Notes under the pieces: generated by a model
Told to the model about the DNA's origin: nothing
Seen by the model: only the letters and a program-made list of their open reading frames with translations
The model's database searches: none
Part shown: in pieces, positions 54,659 through 64,000 of the stretch
Layout: each line of letters starts with the position of its first letter
Numbering within the stretch: the first letter of the stretch is position 1
Assembly (NCBI GenBank): GCA_022393335.1
Contig: JAJEKB010020956.1
Coordinates: forward strand, 458,529 to 522,528
DNA: 64,000 nucleotides
DNA from: Macrotrachela quadricornifera
Lineage: Eukaryota; Rotifera; Eurotatoria; Philodinida; Philodinidae
Direction of reading: 5' to 3'
Made by a program: the position numbers and the translations under genes

Positions 54659-56728
54659 ATGGATAAAATGAAAAATCTATTGCGATTATCTTTATGCTGT
54701 ATTAATTATAATAAACGCCTCGTTGCTACCAATCGCAATGAATTAGTCCTCGAGACTTCAACTCGACCGATAAAAAACGCTGCACTATGGTCAGTTATAT
54801 ATTGTCCATCATTTTGGATCTTGATGAACCAAAAGACTTCCACGTTTCTCATTATCAATACGAAGAATAAGCTTGTTAGTGGTTCAGCAAATGGAAAACT
54901 CAACTTCGATGAATCAGTGAAGGTGAAAGATGGTAATCGATCTTTGTTACTTCGATTATCGCGCACTAATGCTGCTAAGAACAACGAACTCGCTCTCGAG
55001 CTTCTTGACGAGAACAACGTGGACGAAAAAGGTTCCACTGTGTTTTTCTTTTGTGAACAATCCCATCAAATATTTAAAAGCATTGATCCTGACATCGTCA
55101 GCAAAAGTCTTGATACCATTAAGACCCTGTCTGACTTAAGTAACAATTACTATGACTATATTATTGTTGGCTCTTCGTTTTGTTCTCTGGCCTTCTGTCA
55201 TCAAATTTTACAGAATGATCCAGCGGCAAAAATCCTTGTCTTGGAGCAAGGCCGCAAGTATTTGCCGGAACATCACCAACATTGTCTTCTACCTGCTCGT
55301 CCAGGAGAAGTGGAATTTCGACCTTGGAGTGTTTCTCAAGAAACTACACAGAACGAATTTATTCAAGATGTTCATGGTCAGATACCATTGCTTGGTGGGA
55401 GATCTACTTACTGGAGTGGATGGACCCCAACACCCTCAAACAAGGAAATGACGGGGTGGCCAGAAGATCTCAAAGTTTCATTGCAAGAAACATATTTTAC
55501 TCAAGCACGTGAATTCCTCAATGTCGTCACAGCAAATAATATCAATGCACAAGAAGATGATCATTTTTTGTATCGCACATTTCAAGGTTGCTTGAAAAAA
55601 TCCTTTGACAACGCCATTAACATAGAATCCGTCGAAGAAGTTCTTCATGCTCCTCTTGCTATGGGTGGTGATCGGTAAGTTAGATTCGTTATTGAAATGT
55701 GTAAGAATAATTTCTTTCCCCTTAGATCAATCAAGTTTTCCACAATCGAACGATTATTGGCAATGGAAAATATTACAATGATTTTTGATTGCACAGTAAA
55801 AAAGATCTTTCATGATGGCAAAAAAGCCACAGGTCTTCAAACAAGCCATGGTAAGATCTTATTTTCCAACCGCACCAAGTTGGTCTTAGCTATGAGCACA
55901 TTACCTGCCACTACATTAGTGCTCAACTCATTCAAAACGGCTGATTTTCCGCAACTTTCTAATGTTGGAAAGAGATTCAGCGCTCATTTCGTTACCTCAG
56001 TAACTGCTCGAATCCCCAGACAAAACTTACCACTTCTTGGCAATGATCCTACTATTGAATTGGGTGCCATATACATTTCAGGCATCAAAGACGAAGCACA
56101 ATATCACCTTCAACTCTCTGGAGTGGCTTACACACATTGCAATGATGACAATCGTATTCATGATATCTGCAAGAAATACTCAGCCAATTCAATACCTCGA
56201 GAGTGCATTGATGTATCACAAGACTTCGTAGTTTTATCTTGCTCTACATTGGGAGAACTGGATTACAAAAATAAGAACAATCAATTTTTCTTGAAGGACA
56301 ACTCTCAATGTCTCACTAACAATGGAATTTTGAAACTTCATCTTAGTAATCAAGATAGAAAACTCTGGGATTGGATGGATCATATAACATATGAGATCAT
56401 GAATAAATGTTTATCATCTCCAATCAGTAATGACGTTGAATACTGGCATGAGACCGACAATACCTGGAGTAAAGAGCTTCCTTCATCAGAGCAGATACGA
56501 AAGAAGCTGCTCGTCCATGATACTTCAACAATGTGGGTGGGAGACAAGGAAGATAATGAAGCTCCAGTGGGTCTTGATTATGGTCTCCGAGGCGTGGAAA
56601 ATGTTTACATCACCGGAGGATCACTGTGGCCTACAGGTGGATCCTGGAATCCTGTTTTGACTATTGTTGCCATGTCCATGCATCTTGCTGATACCTTTTA
56701 TAAAAATACATGTAACATTACCGAATAA
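54659..56728 (+). CDS. GMC/pyranose-oxidase-like FAD oxidoreductase (2 exons)
   Basis: Exons 54659-55674 and 55726-56728 (51-nt GT-AG intron) give 672 aa. Residues 1-160 are a non-catalytic N-terminal extension. The flavin-binding strand-turn-helix is YIIVGSSFCSLAF (167-179), a variant of GxGxxG, with E196 (LVLEQG) placed for the adenosine ribose. GGRSTYWSGW resembles the GMC second signature. The C-terminus carries HDTSTMWVG and GVENVYITGGSLWPTGGSWNPVLT-type sequence: the His and Asn of the GMC/pyranose-2-oxidase active site, the Asn in S-W-N-P-V-L-T as in N-P-T-L-T. Likely oxidises an alcohol or sugar, with O2 or a quinone as acceptor. GC is above that of flanking DNA and there is only one intron, so microbial or fungal origin is possible (inference). 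Confidence 0.85.
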
Positions 56729-57964
56729 GAACTATATTATACTTTTGTTATTCTCAAAAATTACTTGTTTTTTGTATATACCTGAAGTGATATTTAAATA
56801 TTTTTTTATTTTATATAGTTTTAATATATTTTAAATAATACCCTTTTTTTTGAATGGTATTAACATGTATTATTGTTGATCATCGGTGATTTCTTTAATG
56901 CCATTTAAGCAGCAAATTTTAGTCACATGGTTTTTCTTTTTCTTTTCTCTTTCTTACAACATACTTCACCAATACTGTGAATAACACAGTAGAATTATTA
57001 TATCTTGGTGATGCAATACTTATGATGGATATAAAAACGTGTGCATTTTATTACTCTCGATTTTCATCTCAGTTTCAAAAGAAGAAAAGGCCATGGCTTC
57101 TGATTAGCGATGTCAGCATATGACTCGATAGTCTTTTAAGAGAGCACCCATGAGCCCATCGAGAATTCAAAGCACTCGTCAAAAAATTTTTTTTTTGATT
57201 TAATATTCTCATTTTGTTCGGCATCATTGAAAACGTCTAAATCCAAATTTTTAGCGCATTTGGTTGAGCTGGTGAAAAGTTAGCTCGATTTTACTGTCGA
57301 GCGCTCACAATGATATTTGAAAAATATAATCAAAAATCGTTCGTATAAAGAGAAGATTTTTTCGATCACATTAATTTAATGAAATTTTTTGTGTAATATA
57401 CCAAATGATAGAGCATCGAAAGCTGAACAAAATTTACCTATTTATAAATTATACTTCGATATGCTGTTCGAAAGTTATTTCTGAAATACTATCTAAAGTT
57501 GAGGATTTTTTGAATAAAAAATATGCCAATTTTTTTTAGTATATTAGCTGCCATTTAGTCATTTTAAAAGTCTCCATGTTGAATTTCACATATGTTGTAC
57601 AACCTTTTCTCCTCTACATAATGGTAAAAAAACCTTAGAATAGTGTCGAAAAGTGCCTTACAATGTTGACTAACTAAATACTATTTTACGGAAAAAATTA
57701 TTATAAATACTTTTTTTGATGAAAAACAAAGTTTTTAGTAGGTTAGAAAATACAGCTGTGCTCAAAAAAACATACACATCATTTCCTTCCTCAGAAGAAA
57801 TAGAATGTAAAGATCTTTTCTCGTTGCATATAGTAAAATCAATCACAATGCAAATTTCAAGATTTTTAACTTCTTCGTCCCGAAAAATAATAAAGTTCAC
57901 CTATTTATTTTGACTTTATCCTCTCAATATTTTAGTTTATAACTGACCGAAGGTTCCGATGAAG
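56729..57964. other. Intergenic, 1.2 kb
   Basis: AT-rich; no gene. The paired small ORFs at 57670-57913 on both strands have no features. A single TACAGCTGTGCTCAAAAAAA string near 57750 resembles a Tc1-type end but has no partner. Confidence 0.45.
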
Positions 57965-58310
57965 TGATCACCAATCGACGGTCTTGCCCTATTCTTTCCA
58001 GGTTCTTGTTTTTCTTGATTTTCAGACAAGATTCTTTTTCCATTCCTTCTATACAAGATTCTTGCCTGAAAAAACTGATCTTACCTTTCTGACAAGGTTC
58101 GTGTAGACCGAATCTTGTCTGGCAAGGCAAGAAGTCCTCCTCCAGACAAGATTCTTGTATTCTTGCTTTCTTGCCTGATTCTTGCTTTTCTTGATGTTCT
58201 TGTCTGATTCTTATTATTCTTGATGTTCTTGCCTGATTCTTTTTTTTCTGAGATTCTTGTCCGTTTCTTATTTTTTTTATTGCTTGCCTGATTCTGGTTA
58301 TATTAAAGAA
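57965..58310. repeat. Left inverted end of the CAGACAAGATTCTT element
   Basis: It starts TGATCACCAATCGACGGTCT, and its first ~75 bases match the reverse complement of 60300-60377 closely (CTATTCTTTCCAGGTTCTTG common to both). Inside, CAGACAAGATTCTT and CAAGATTCTTGCCTG recur in both orientations (near 58023, 58052, 58112, 58143). From 58190 a ~30-base direct repeat CTTGATGTTCTTGTCTGATT / CTTGATGTTCTTGCCTGATT follows. Confidence 0.85.
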
Positions 58311-58495
58311 CCTTTTTTGTAGGTTATTATTACTCTATTTTTCATATAATTTTATTATGATTTTGCACATCATGTACAAAAATAAATGTAAAAAAAACAA
58401 AAAAATACTTTTAATTTCATATGTTATTAAAGCAGTTTCAATTTTTAACACAAGAAAAACATAAATTTTTCATTATCAAAAAAAATCTTATTTTT

Positions 58496-59954
58496 TCAAA
58501 CCTCATCATCATCATGTGCACCATGGATACGCTGAACGGCTGTTGTATTTCTTTTTGATGATTGATTCGACGTTTGTTTTTTGATGTCTTGTTCCATTTG
58601 TTGTAATGAATTTTTTATTACTTGACTGTTTGTCAAAGTAGTTGTCGGATGAAGTCCATGAATGTATGACAAGTAACCTAAAGAAAAGAAAATTCACATT
58701 AGAAAAGATTAACTTTCTAAATGTATCTTACTCAACAATATGTCGCATTCACCTGGACGTAAGTCATTAAATGATGCCATTTCACAATATCCAGCGCGTA
58801 CTAAAGCTCTAGCAGTTAGATTTAATGATGCATCACGTTGAACATGAGACACATTAATCCCATTTAATTCCTGCAAGCAAAAAAGATCTATTAATAAATG
58901 TTCTGCACTTTGTACAATTTAATATCCTCTCTATAATACAAAATCAATGCATTAAGGGTGTTCTGAGTTCTGATTTAATCACTTACGATTGAAACATGTT
59001 CATCATCATTTTGTTGTCGAGTTTGCAATACTTTTGCTTGCTAATAGAATAAGAAAAATAATTAATATTAATTAAATTCATATTAGTTGTTACTATGTGT
59101 AGTATATGAGATAATTGCTCACATGAGCCAAATTCGGAATAAAATCATAACCATAATTATAATCTTTATCATTAAATATATAATCATGAGCATATGTATC
59201 ATTATTAAATATAATACCAGCACGAGTATCATCAGCATGTGTATCATTCATAGGTGAATCATGAAGAACCATATTATCATCAAAAATTCGATTATCCATA
59301 GTGACATCATTTTCAAAGTTTTCCATAATATCAGATGAGTATGGACGTGATTCACTCTAAAAAAAGAAAAGTACAAAAATTTATATTTTGAGCTAGCTCG
59401 ATTAAATTAAGTTATTTACAAAATGTTCGACTGGTAAATGATGGTGAGATAATTGAGTATGATGATGTTGATCTTTTTTCTTATGACGCCATCGACGTTG
59501 TTTATTTGTATGTGGTGCCGACCCTAAAAAAATAGTATTTGAGTCGAAAAGACAAAATGCATATAGATATTATCTACATTACGACGAGCATTATCAAACA
59601 ATAATTTCTTGAGTGAATCAAGATTTCTTTCATCCATAAAAAAATACTTTTGTGGATATTGAAAAATCTAAAAAATATAGTATAGAAAGGTATGGATTAA
59701 TAAAATATCGAAATATGTTCAATAAGTGTAGTTTTTCAGAAAACAATAGAAAAAAAGATATCACATATTCCATTGTTTTCTTGATATCGAATGAAAACTT
59801 TTTCTATACATACAATTGAAATAATTAGTTGTTCGATGTCGTTTAAATTAAATGAACGCTTTAGGAAAAGTATATGTCCAAAGTGAATTGCACTTCTTGT
59901 CGAATCATTAATGAATAAATAACGTTCAGACATTGCATTTATATATTTGATCAT
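58496..59954 (-). CDS. Seven-exon gene of unknown function enclosed by the CAGACAAGATTCTT inverted ends
   Basis: Minus-strand exons 59814-59954, 59578-59667, 59420-59479, 59123-59356, 58987-59040, 58753-58870 and 58496-58677 join with GT-AG borders in phase to 292 aa, stop TGA at 58496-58498. The product starts MIKYINAMSERYLF, has a helical N-terminal part (NLNDIEQLIISIIFQ, DSLKKLLFDNAR), a His-rich linker (DQHHHTQLSHHH), an Asn/Asp/Tyr-rich middle, a compact conserved-looking part (VSHVQRDASLNLTARALVRA, EMASFNDLRPGYLSYIHGLH) and an acidic end (GAHDDDEV). No transposase motif, signal peptide or membrane helix. The borders of exon 3 are the least certain. Intact frames across seven exons suggest selection. 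Family not recognised; nuclear or cytosolic role cannot be told. Confidence 0.6.
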
Positions 59955-59984
59955 ACAAAGATGACATCACGTGTCGTCGATCTT

Positions 59985-60377
59985 GAAAAGCTGACAAGAA
60001 TCTTTTTCTTTCCTATTCTAAGAATCTTGTCTGAATAGTAAGAAATTTAAAATATCTTATATTTTTTTCCAGTTTCTGTTTTTTCATAATTTTCATACAA
60101 GATTCTTTTCGTCTTGAACTTCAGACAAGATTCTTTTTAAAAGAAAAAAAAAAAGATTCTTCTCTGAACGTTAAATATATCTTGAATATCTTATAATTCT
60201 TGCCTGATTCTTTTATTTCTGATTTATCAGCCGAGATTTTTGTCATCTTAAGCTCCAGACAAGATTCTTTTTACTTTCCTGTTGAAAAGAATCTTGCCTG
60301 AATACAAGAATCTTGTCTGGAAGTAAAGAAAAACAAGAACCTGGAAAGAATATGGCAAGATCGTCGATTGGTGATCA
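59985..60377. repeat. Right inverted end of the CAGACAAGATTCTT element
   Basis: It ends CGTCGATTGGTGATCA at 60362-60377, the exact complement of TGATCACCAATCGACG at 57965-57980. Internal motif copies: ACAAGAATC near 59996, AGAATCTTGTCTG near 60020, ACAAGATTCTT near 60108, CAGACAAGATTCTT near 60123 and 60257, and a palindromic pair AGAATCTTGCCTGAATACAA then GAATCTTGTCTGG near 60288-60320. No target-site duplication is obvious next to the two ends. Confidence 0.85.
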
Positions 60378-62434
60378 TCCAAGATATCACATAAATATTG
60401 AAGTATTTATGATGTATTAATGCTAACGACTTGTTTAATGACATAACTGATACATTTTCAGTCATTTTTCTCATTAGAAACCCTCTTGATGACAAAACTT
60501 TTTCAAAATAGTATGGCTCTTTTCATCGCTTACACCTAACAGCAAAAAAATAAGTAGCTCTCAAGCAGATAAACTTAATAAAAGTCATTAAGATTGCATC
60601 TTAACGTATAACAGGCAATACACCTTGATTTGCATGAAGATCTGATTCATAAACCTTTTTTTACTTTTACAGATGCATATTTCAGTCATTCGTTTAGACG
60701 TTTTAACTAACAACGACATATTTTTATCTGGTACTATTGTTATAGATAGTCCTTAGTGAGATATTTGTTTTACGATGAATAACAGGAACAGATCGAATGC
60801 CTTTATTCCAATAATATAGTATTGCTATATGATGATTTTTTAAATCACTAGTTGACGTCATGATTAAATGTATATACACAAAAAAGAAAAGAAATCACAC
60901 TTCTGTGTGGCCAATGTGTTATATAGCTATAGTACACTTATCCCTGGAAAAATGAATTTCATAACTGCTTTCTAAGACCAAGAAAACCGTTATACAAAAA
61001 ATTTAATTTTGTGCAAGTTTTTTTCAAAACACCTGTACTGGATGAATATTATTTCCATTTAATTAATGAGCTTGAACTATTTTTACTTGTATTTATTAGA
61101 ATATTATATGACTTATTTATGAAAAAAATTAAAATATCTAAGTTGAAAATCTTGAGATTTAGTTGATCGTAATTTACTTTTTAGTTGAAAAGTTTGATCA
61201 GTATTTAATTTATCGGTGAAGCAGATGAATTTCGTATGAAAATGACCGACTACGCCGGATTCAGACTATAGGAATCCATCTAGATACTATTCACTGAAAT
61301 TTATTGTCTTTCCCTGAAAATCATGAAATTTTACGAGGTTGCTTTAATTATCGGTAGAAATCCATGTTTTTTCAGTTTATTTTATATATACGCTATCAGT
61401 GTTAATAAATAAGAAATATCCATATCAAACTAACTTTAGTCTAATTGATGATTATTGGATACTTTTTCTCCTTAAAGAATATACTTAGTTTGTTCATGTT
61501 TTAAATTTCGTAGAGAAAGAAATATAAAAAAATATATGAATATTTCCATCATTACTATTAACATCTTTTGTATTAACGTTTCTTGATTTATATACCAAAA
61601 TACTGATCTAAACTGCACTAATAAGCTAGGGACCAAACCGAAACTGATATTGATTCGCAAAGTTGCAAACGGAACTGATCGGTTCATAAACCCAATCATG
61701 CCCATCTCTGCTACAAACCAAGGATTATTTGACAAAATTCATCGGTTAATAGCGAAGCTCGTACAATATCATAAAACTATAACATATATATTAATCAAGG
61801 ATTTTTCATACAACTATCATCAATATACAACAATAAAATAGATTTAAGAGACAAAACTAGAAATTCTCATGTATATTGGAATGAATTTAATGGATGATAT
61901 TCATATCTGATTCTTATAATTATGGTTATGATTGTATAATTGAATTAAATTAATCAAAATAATTCTATTCATATCAATAAAATACTTGAAATTTTTTTTA
62001 CAAGAAAAAAAAATCTTCGTAACAAATTAAATCAATTAAAATCTTTTCAGATAAAATTTAGAAAAAAAGTTTATTTGACAATATTTTTATTTTAAAATTC
62101 ATTTAAACAAGTTTATATTGACTTATTCTATTTTTTCTTTATTAAACGAATAGTATGTGAAGATTAAAACGTGCATTGTATTTTTAATATCACGTGGCTC
62201 GTAACGTGATCAATAGAATAAAATAATTTTTACTTTATTTCACTTAGAACATAATATTATTCTTTAACGCTGTTTTCTTTATACTATATCATTTACTTTT
62301 GTTTGGAAAAAATCATTTTCAATTAATTATCAAACAAAAAAAGAAAATTTTATTAAAATAAAGCGTGATTAACAAATACTATATAAATAAAAAAAAAGTA
62401 CATTGTCAGTTGTTGTTTTTATTGTTTATTATAT
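60378..62434. other. 2-kb intergenic region
   Basis: No gene supported. Near 61697-61710, CATGCCCATCTCTG (complement CAGAGATGGGCATG) resembles a hAT-type terminal repeat, but a partner end was not found. ORFs 61472-61735 and 61650-61841 overlap each other on opposite strands and show no features. Confidence 0.45.
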
Positions 62435-62665
62435 TTATTTAAATTCTTTGTTATGTCCTGGAATTCCTCCACCCCATGTATCACCAAGTTTATCCATAGG
62501 AACATCACGTTGTTTACTTTGTTTATCAGTATCAACCGGAGCTCTTCCTTCATTACGTATATCATTATTCATAACATCTGTACTTCCACTAGTTGATGTT
62601 TTAGCAGCATTTTTTTCCGGTAAATTACTCAATGATGAATCGGTTTTGTGTTGTTGTGTAGACAT
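62435..62665 (-). CDS. Small hydrophilic Gly/Lys/Asp-rich protein
   Basis: 76 aa if translation starts at MSTQQHK (ATG 62665); an upstream in-frame ATG at 62701 adds a hydrophobic 12-residue leader and is less likely. Very polar, with few aromatic residues (one Trp, one Phe) and no Cys, and ends DKLGDTWGGGIPGHNKEF. Such composition recalls hydrophilins and other disordered stress proteins, but no LEA repeat is present. The GC of the coding stretch exceeds that of both flanks, supporting a real gene. Function unknown. Confidence 0.55.
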   Translation of the reverse strand: MSTQQHKTDSSLSNLPEKNAAKTSTSGSTDVMNNDIRNEGRAPVDTDKQSKQRDVPMDKLGDTWGGGIPGHNKEFK

Positions 62666-63580
62666 TATTTCGAATGAAAGTACAATAATAATGTTATTCA
62701 AATTATATATTTATTCGATAATCATTAACACAGAATAGACGAAAAAAAAAAAATCATTTTTCTTTATCTTATCATTATTATATAAGATGGAGAACGTGTG
62801 CAAATGAGTCATATATAACAATACGCTTATTCTATTTCAGGTGTTGATAATGTTGTTTTTATTATATATTAAATCAATCAACAGTAACGATAAGATGATG
62901 TTTGCTTCGGTTTTATCTTTGTGTTAACCAAAGAGATTATTACAAAGATATTTGTTTCTTTTTATATTAACAATTTCTATAAAAAAAAAGAATTATTTCG
63001 ATTATTATTTACGCGATTTTACAATAAAAATTTAATGAGATTGAAATTTTCTCTATTGAATCAAAACAAAATGGTTTTTCTTGATGTCTCCATATTTTCT
63101 ACTTTTCCTTTCTTTTATCAAAGTTAACGGAAACAATATCAGTTCTACTTATTTGAAAGAACAAACATTATGATCAATGACATTCATAAGAAAACTAAGA
63201 GATTTTCTACATCAAGGGTTAAGTTTTATAATAGGATTTATTATCAAAAGTTCACAACTTGTTTACAGCGATATATCTAATGTAATATTGACACAAGTCA
63301 AAGTACAAATTTTGACAATTTGCGTGAAGTCTATTGCATAAATCAGTGCTGAGAATTTTTTGTATCTAAATATCAGGAGATACGTTCTTTGACATTTTCA
63401 TATTGTCATATTATTTATTAGAATTCTCAACTATATAAAGTAATAAATCGAATTATATTCATCAAGAAATTTTAATATAAAGTACAGTTTTTTTGTACAA
63501 ATGTGAATAAATATCATTCATATACAGGAAGAACAAGATAAACAAATTAGATAAATTGATGTATGTCTTTTTCTCTCTGT
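62666..63580. other. Intergenic, no gene seen
   Basis: AT-rich promoter-side flank of the small protein gene and 3' flank of the BrkB-like gene. Nothing else recognised. Confidence 0.5.
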
Positions 63581-64000
63581 TTAAACGTTATTATTTTCTT
63601 CTAATTGTGGTTCAATACTATTCCGTTTCTTAAATAGTCGTAATTTGTTCATCCATCCATTTCGATGTTGTTCATTATTATTGTCGTGCAATATCTCGTT
63701 AGTGTCATGATGAGAATGTTCATCTTGATTTTGATTAATATATGTTCCAAGTGGATAGTTCAATGGTGGATACTCTTCAAAAAAGTGAGCATTTATTTGA
63801 GCACCAAATATGAGAATTATAGCAAAGTAATAAAAGAAAAGAATAAGAATGACAGCAAAACCAATTTGACCTATACAAATTATAATATATAAAAAAATCA
63901 AAATAAATTTAATATTATTCAAATTACCTGCATAATTGCTCATAAATTGTCGTACATACAATGGAAACAAAATAATAAAGATTTCTAATGTTATCGAAGC
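63581..64000 (-). CDS. YihY/BrkB-family membrane protein, C-terminal part (runs off window)
   Basis: Exon from the window edge to 63928, a 57-nt GT-AG intron (63871-63927), then exon 63581-63870 ending in TAA. The joined frame reads LFPLYVRQFMSNYAGQIGFAV and continues LILFFYYFAIILIFGAQINAHFFEE. The pattern YA-x-x-G, then a membrane helix ending in L-x-F-G-A-x-I-N-A, is the hallmark of the last transmembrane helix of the YihY/BrkB (UPF0761) family (bacterial: L-L-G-A-E-I-N-A). A ~75-residue polar tail rich in His, Asn and Asp (DEHSHHDTNE) follows. The family is mainly bacterial, so this may be an acquired gene that gained an intron (inference). Function in any organism is poorly known. Confidence 0.75.
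   Translation of the reverse strand, partial: ASITLEIFIILFPLYVRQFMSNYAGNLNNIKFILIFLYIIICIGQIGFAVILILFFYYFAIILIFGAQINAHFFEEYPPLNYPLGTYINQNQDEHSHHDTNEILHDNNNEQHRNGWMNKLRLFKKRNSIEPQLEENNNV

Noticed and set aside
57745..57775. TACAGCTGTGCTCAAAAAAA resembling a Tc1/mariner end
   Set aside because: No inverted partner or transposase nearby; a single short match is not enough.
61690..61712. CAGAGATGGGCATG (minus strand) resembling a hAT terminal repeat
   Set aside because: No second terminus and no flanking 8-base duplication could be found by eye.
62403..62738. 111-codon plus-strand ORF opposite the small hydrophilic protein
   Set aside because: Antisense to a better minus-strand frame; composition is hydrophobic noise.

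Overview
The window reads as nuclear DNA of a small-genome invertebrate, most likely a bdelloid rotifer. The evidence is: AT-rich DNA (roughly 70% or more A+T by eye); short GT-AG introns of about 50-60 nt beside a few longer ones; a cathepsin L with split exons; a rhodopsin-type GPCR; and the domain combinations TPR+ADP-ribosyltransferase and TIR+ankyrin+ADP-ribosyltransferase, which I associate with bdelloids. Several intronless or intron-poor enzyme genes (an SDR, a GMC/pyranose-oxidase-like enzyme) have visibly higher GC than their surroundings and may have been acquired horizontally. The species call is inference; nothing here is bacterial in layout.

Layout. 1-272: 3' end of a DUR3-like urea/sodium-solute symporter. 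490-3312: three successive large imperfect palindromes. 4118-4515: three small hairpins, then (4600-7194, minus) an 864-aa ADP-ribosyltransferase with a TPR array. 7360-8234 and 17540-18664: two diverged copies of an unknown gene, the second clearly dead. 10707-11557: an NNMT-type methyltransferase pseudogene. 12350-13588: foldback element. 14207-15434: cathepsin L. 16187-16951 (minus): SDR. 19239-20174 (minus): orphan GPCR. 20566-24037: three foldback elements in a row. 24630-26099 (minus): a GBP/dynamin-like GTPase fused to an Hsp20-like domain. 26100-30447: long stretch without a gene. 30448-33215: 903-aa membrane protein. 35163-38811: six-exon mucin-like type II membrane protein with a discoidin-like ectodomain and a foldback element inside its last intron. 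39075-39770: decayed DDE (Harbinger/ISL2EU-like) transposase.

40065-43106 (minus) and 44558-47990 (plus): a head-to-head pair of about 1,000-1,140-aa paralogues with a long helical N-terminus, a TIR-like domain, ankyrin repeats and a C-terminal arginine-type ADP-ribosyltransferase. This pair is the most interesting protein system in the window. 47991-51352: decayed repeats, a 500-bp foldback and a palindromic GGTCAC hexamer element, followed by a 400-base assembly gap (51353-51752). 52767-53070: non-LTR reverse transcriptase fragment. 54659-56728: GMC/pyranose-oxidase-like flavoenzyme. 57965-60377: a 2.4-kb unit whose matching inverted ends are packed with a CAGACAAGATTCTT motif and enclose an intact seven-exon gene of unknown function. 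62435-62665 (minus): a small hydrophilic protein. 63581-64000 (minus): 3' end of a YihY/BrkB family membrane protein.

Common themes: three ADP-ribosyltransferase genes in 64 kb, each with a different protein-interaction scaffold (TPR or TIR+ankyrin), together with a GBP-like GTPase, suggest a stress- or defence-related gene neighbourhood (inference). About a dozen foldback elements are interspersed, several sharing sequence with each other. No operons, CRISPR arrays, rRNA or tRNA genes were recognised; tRNA detection by eye is weak.
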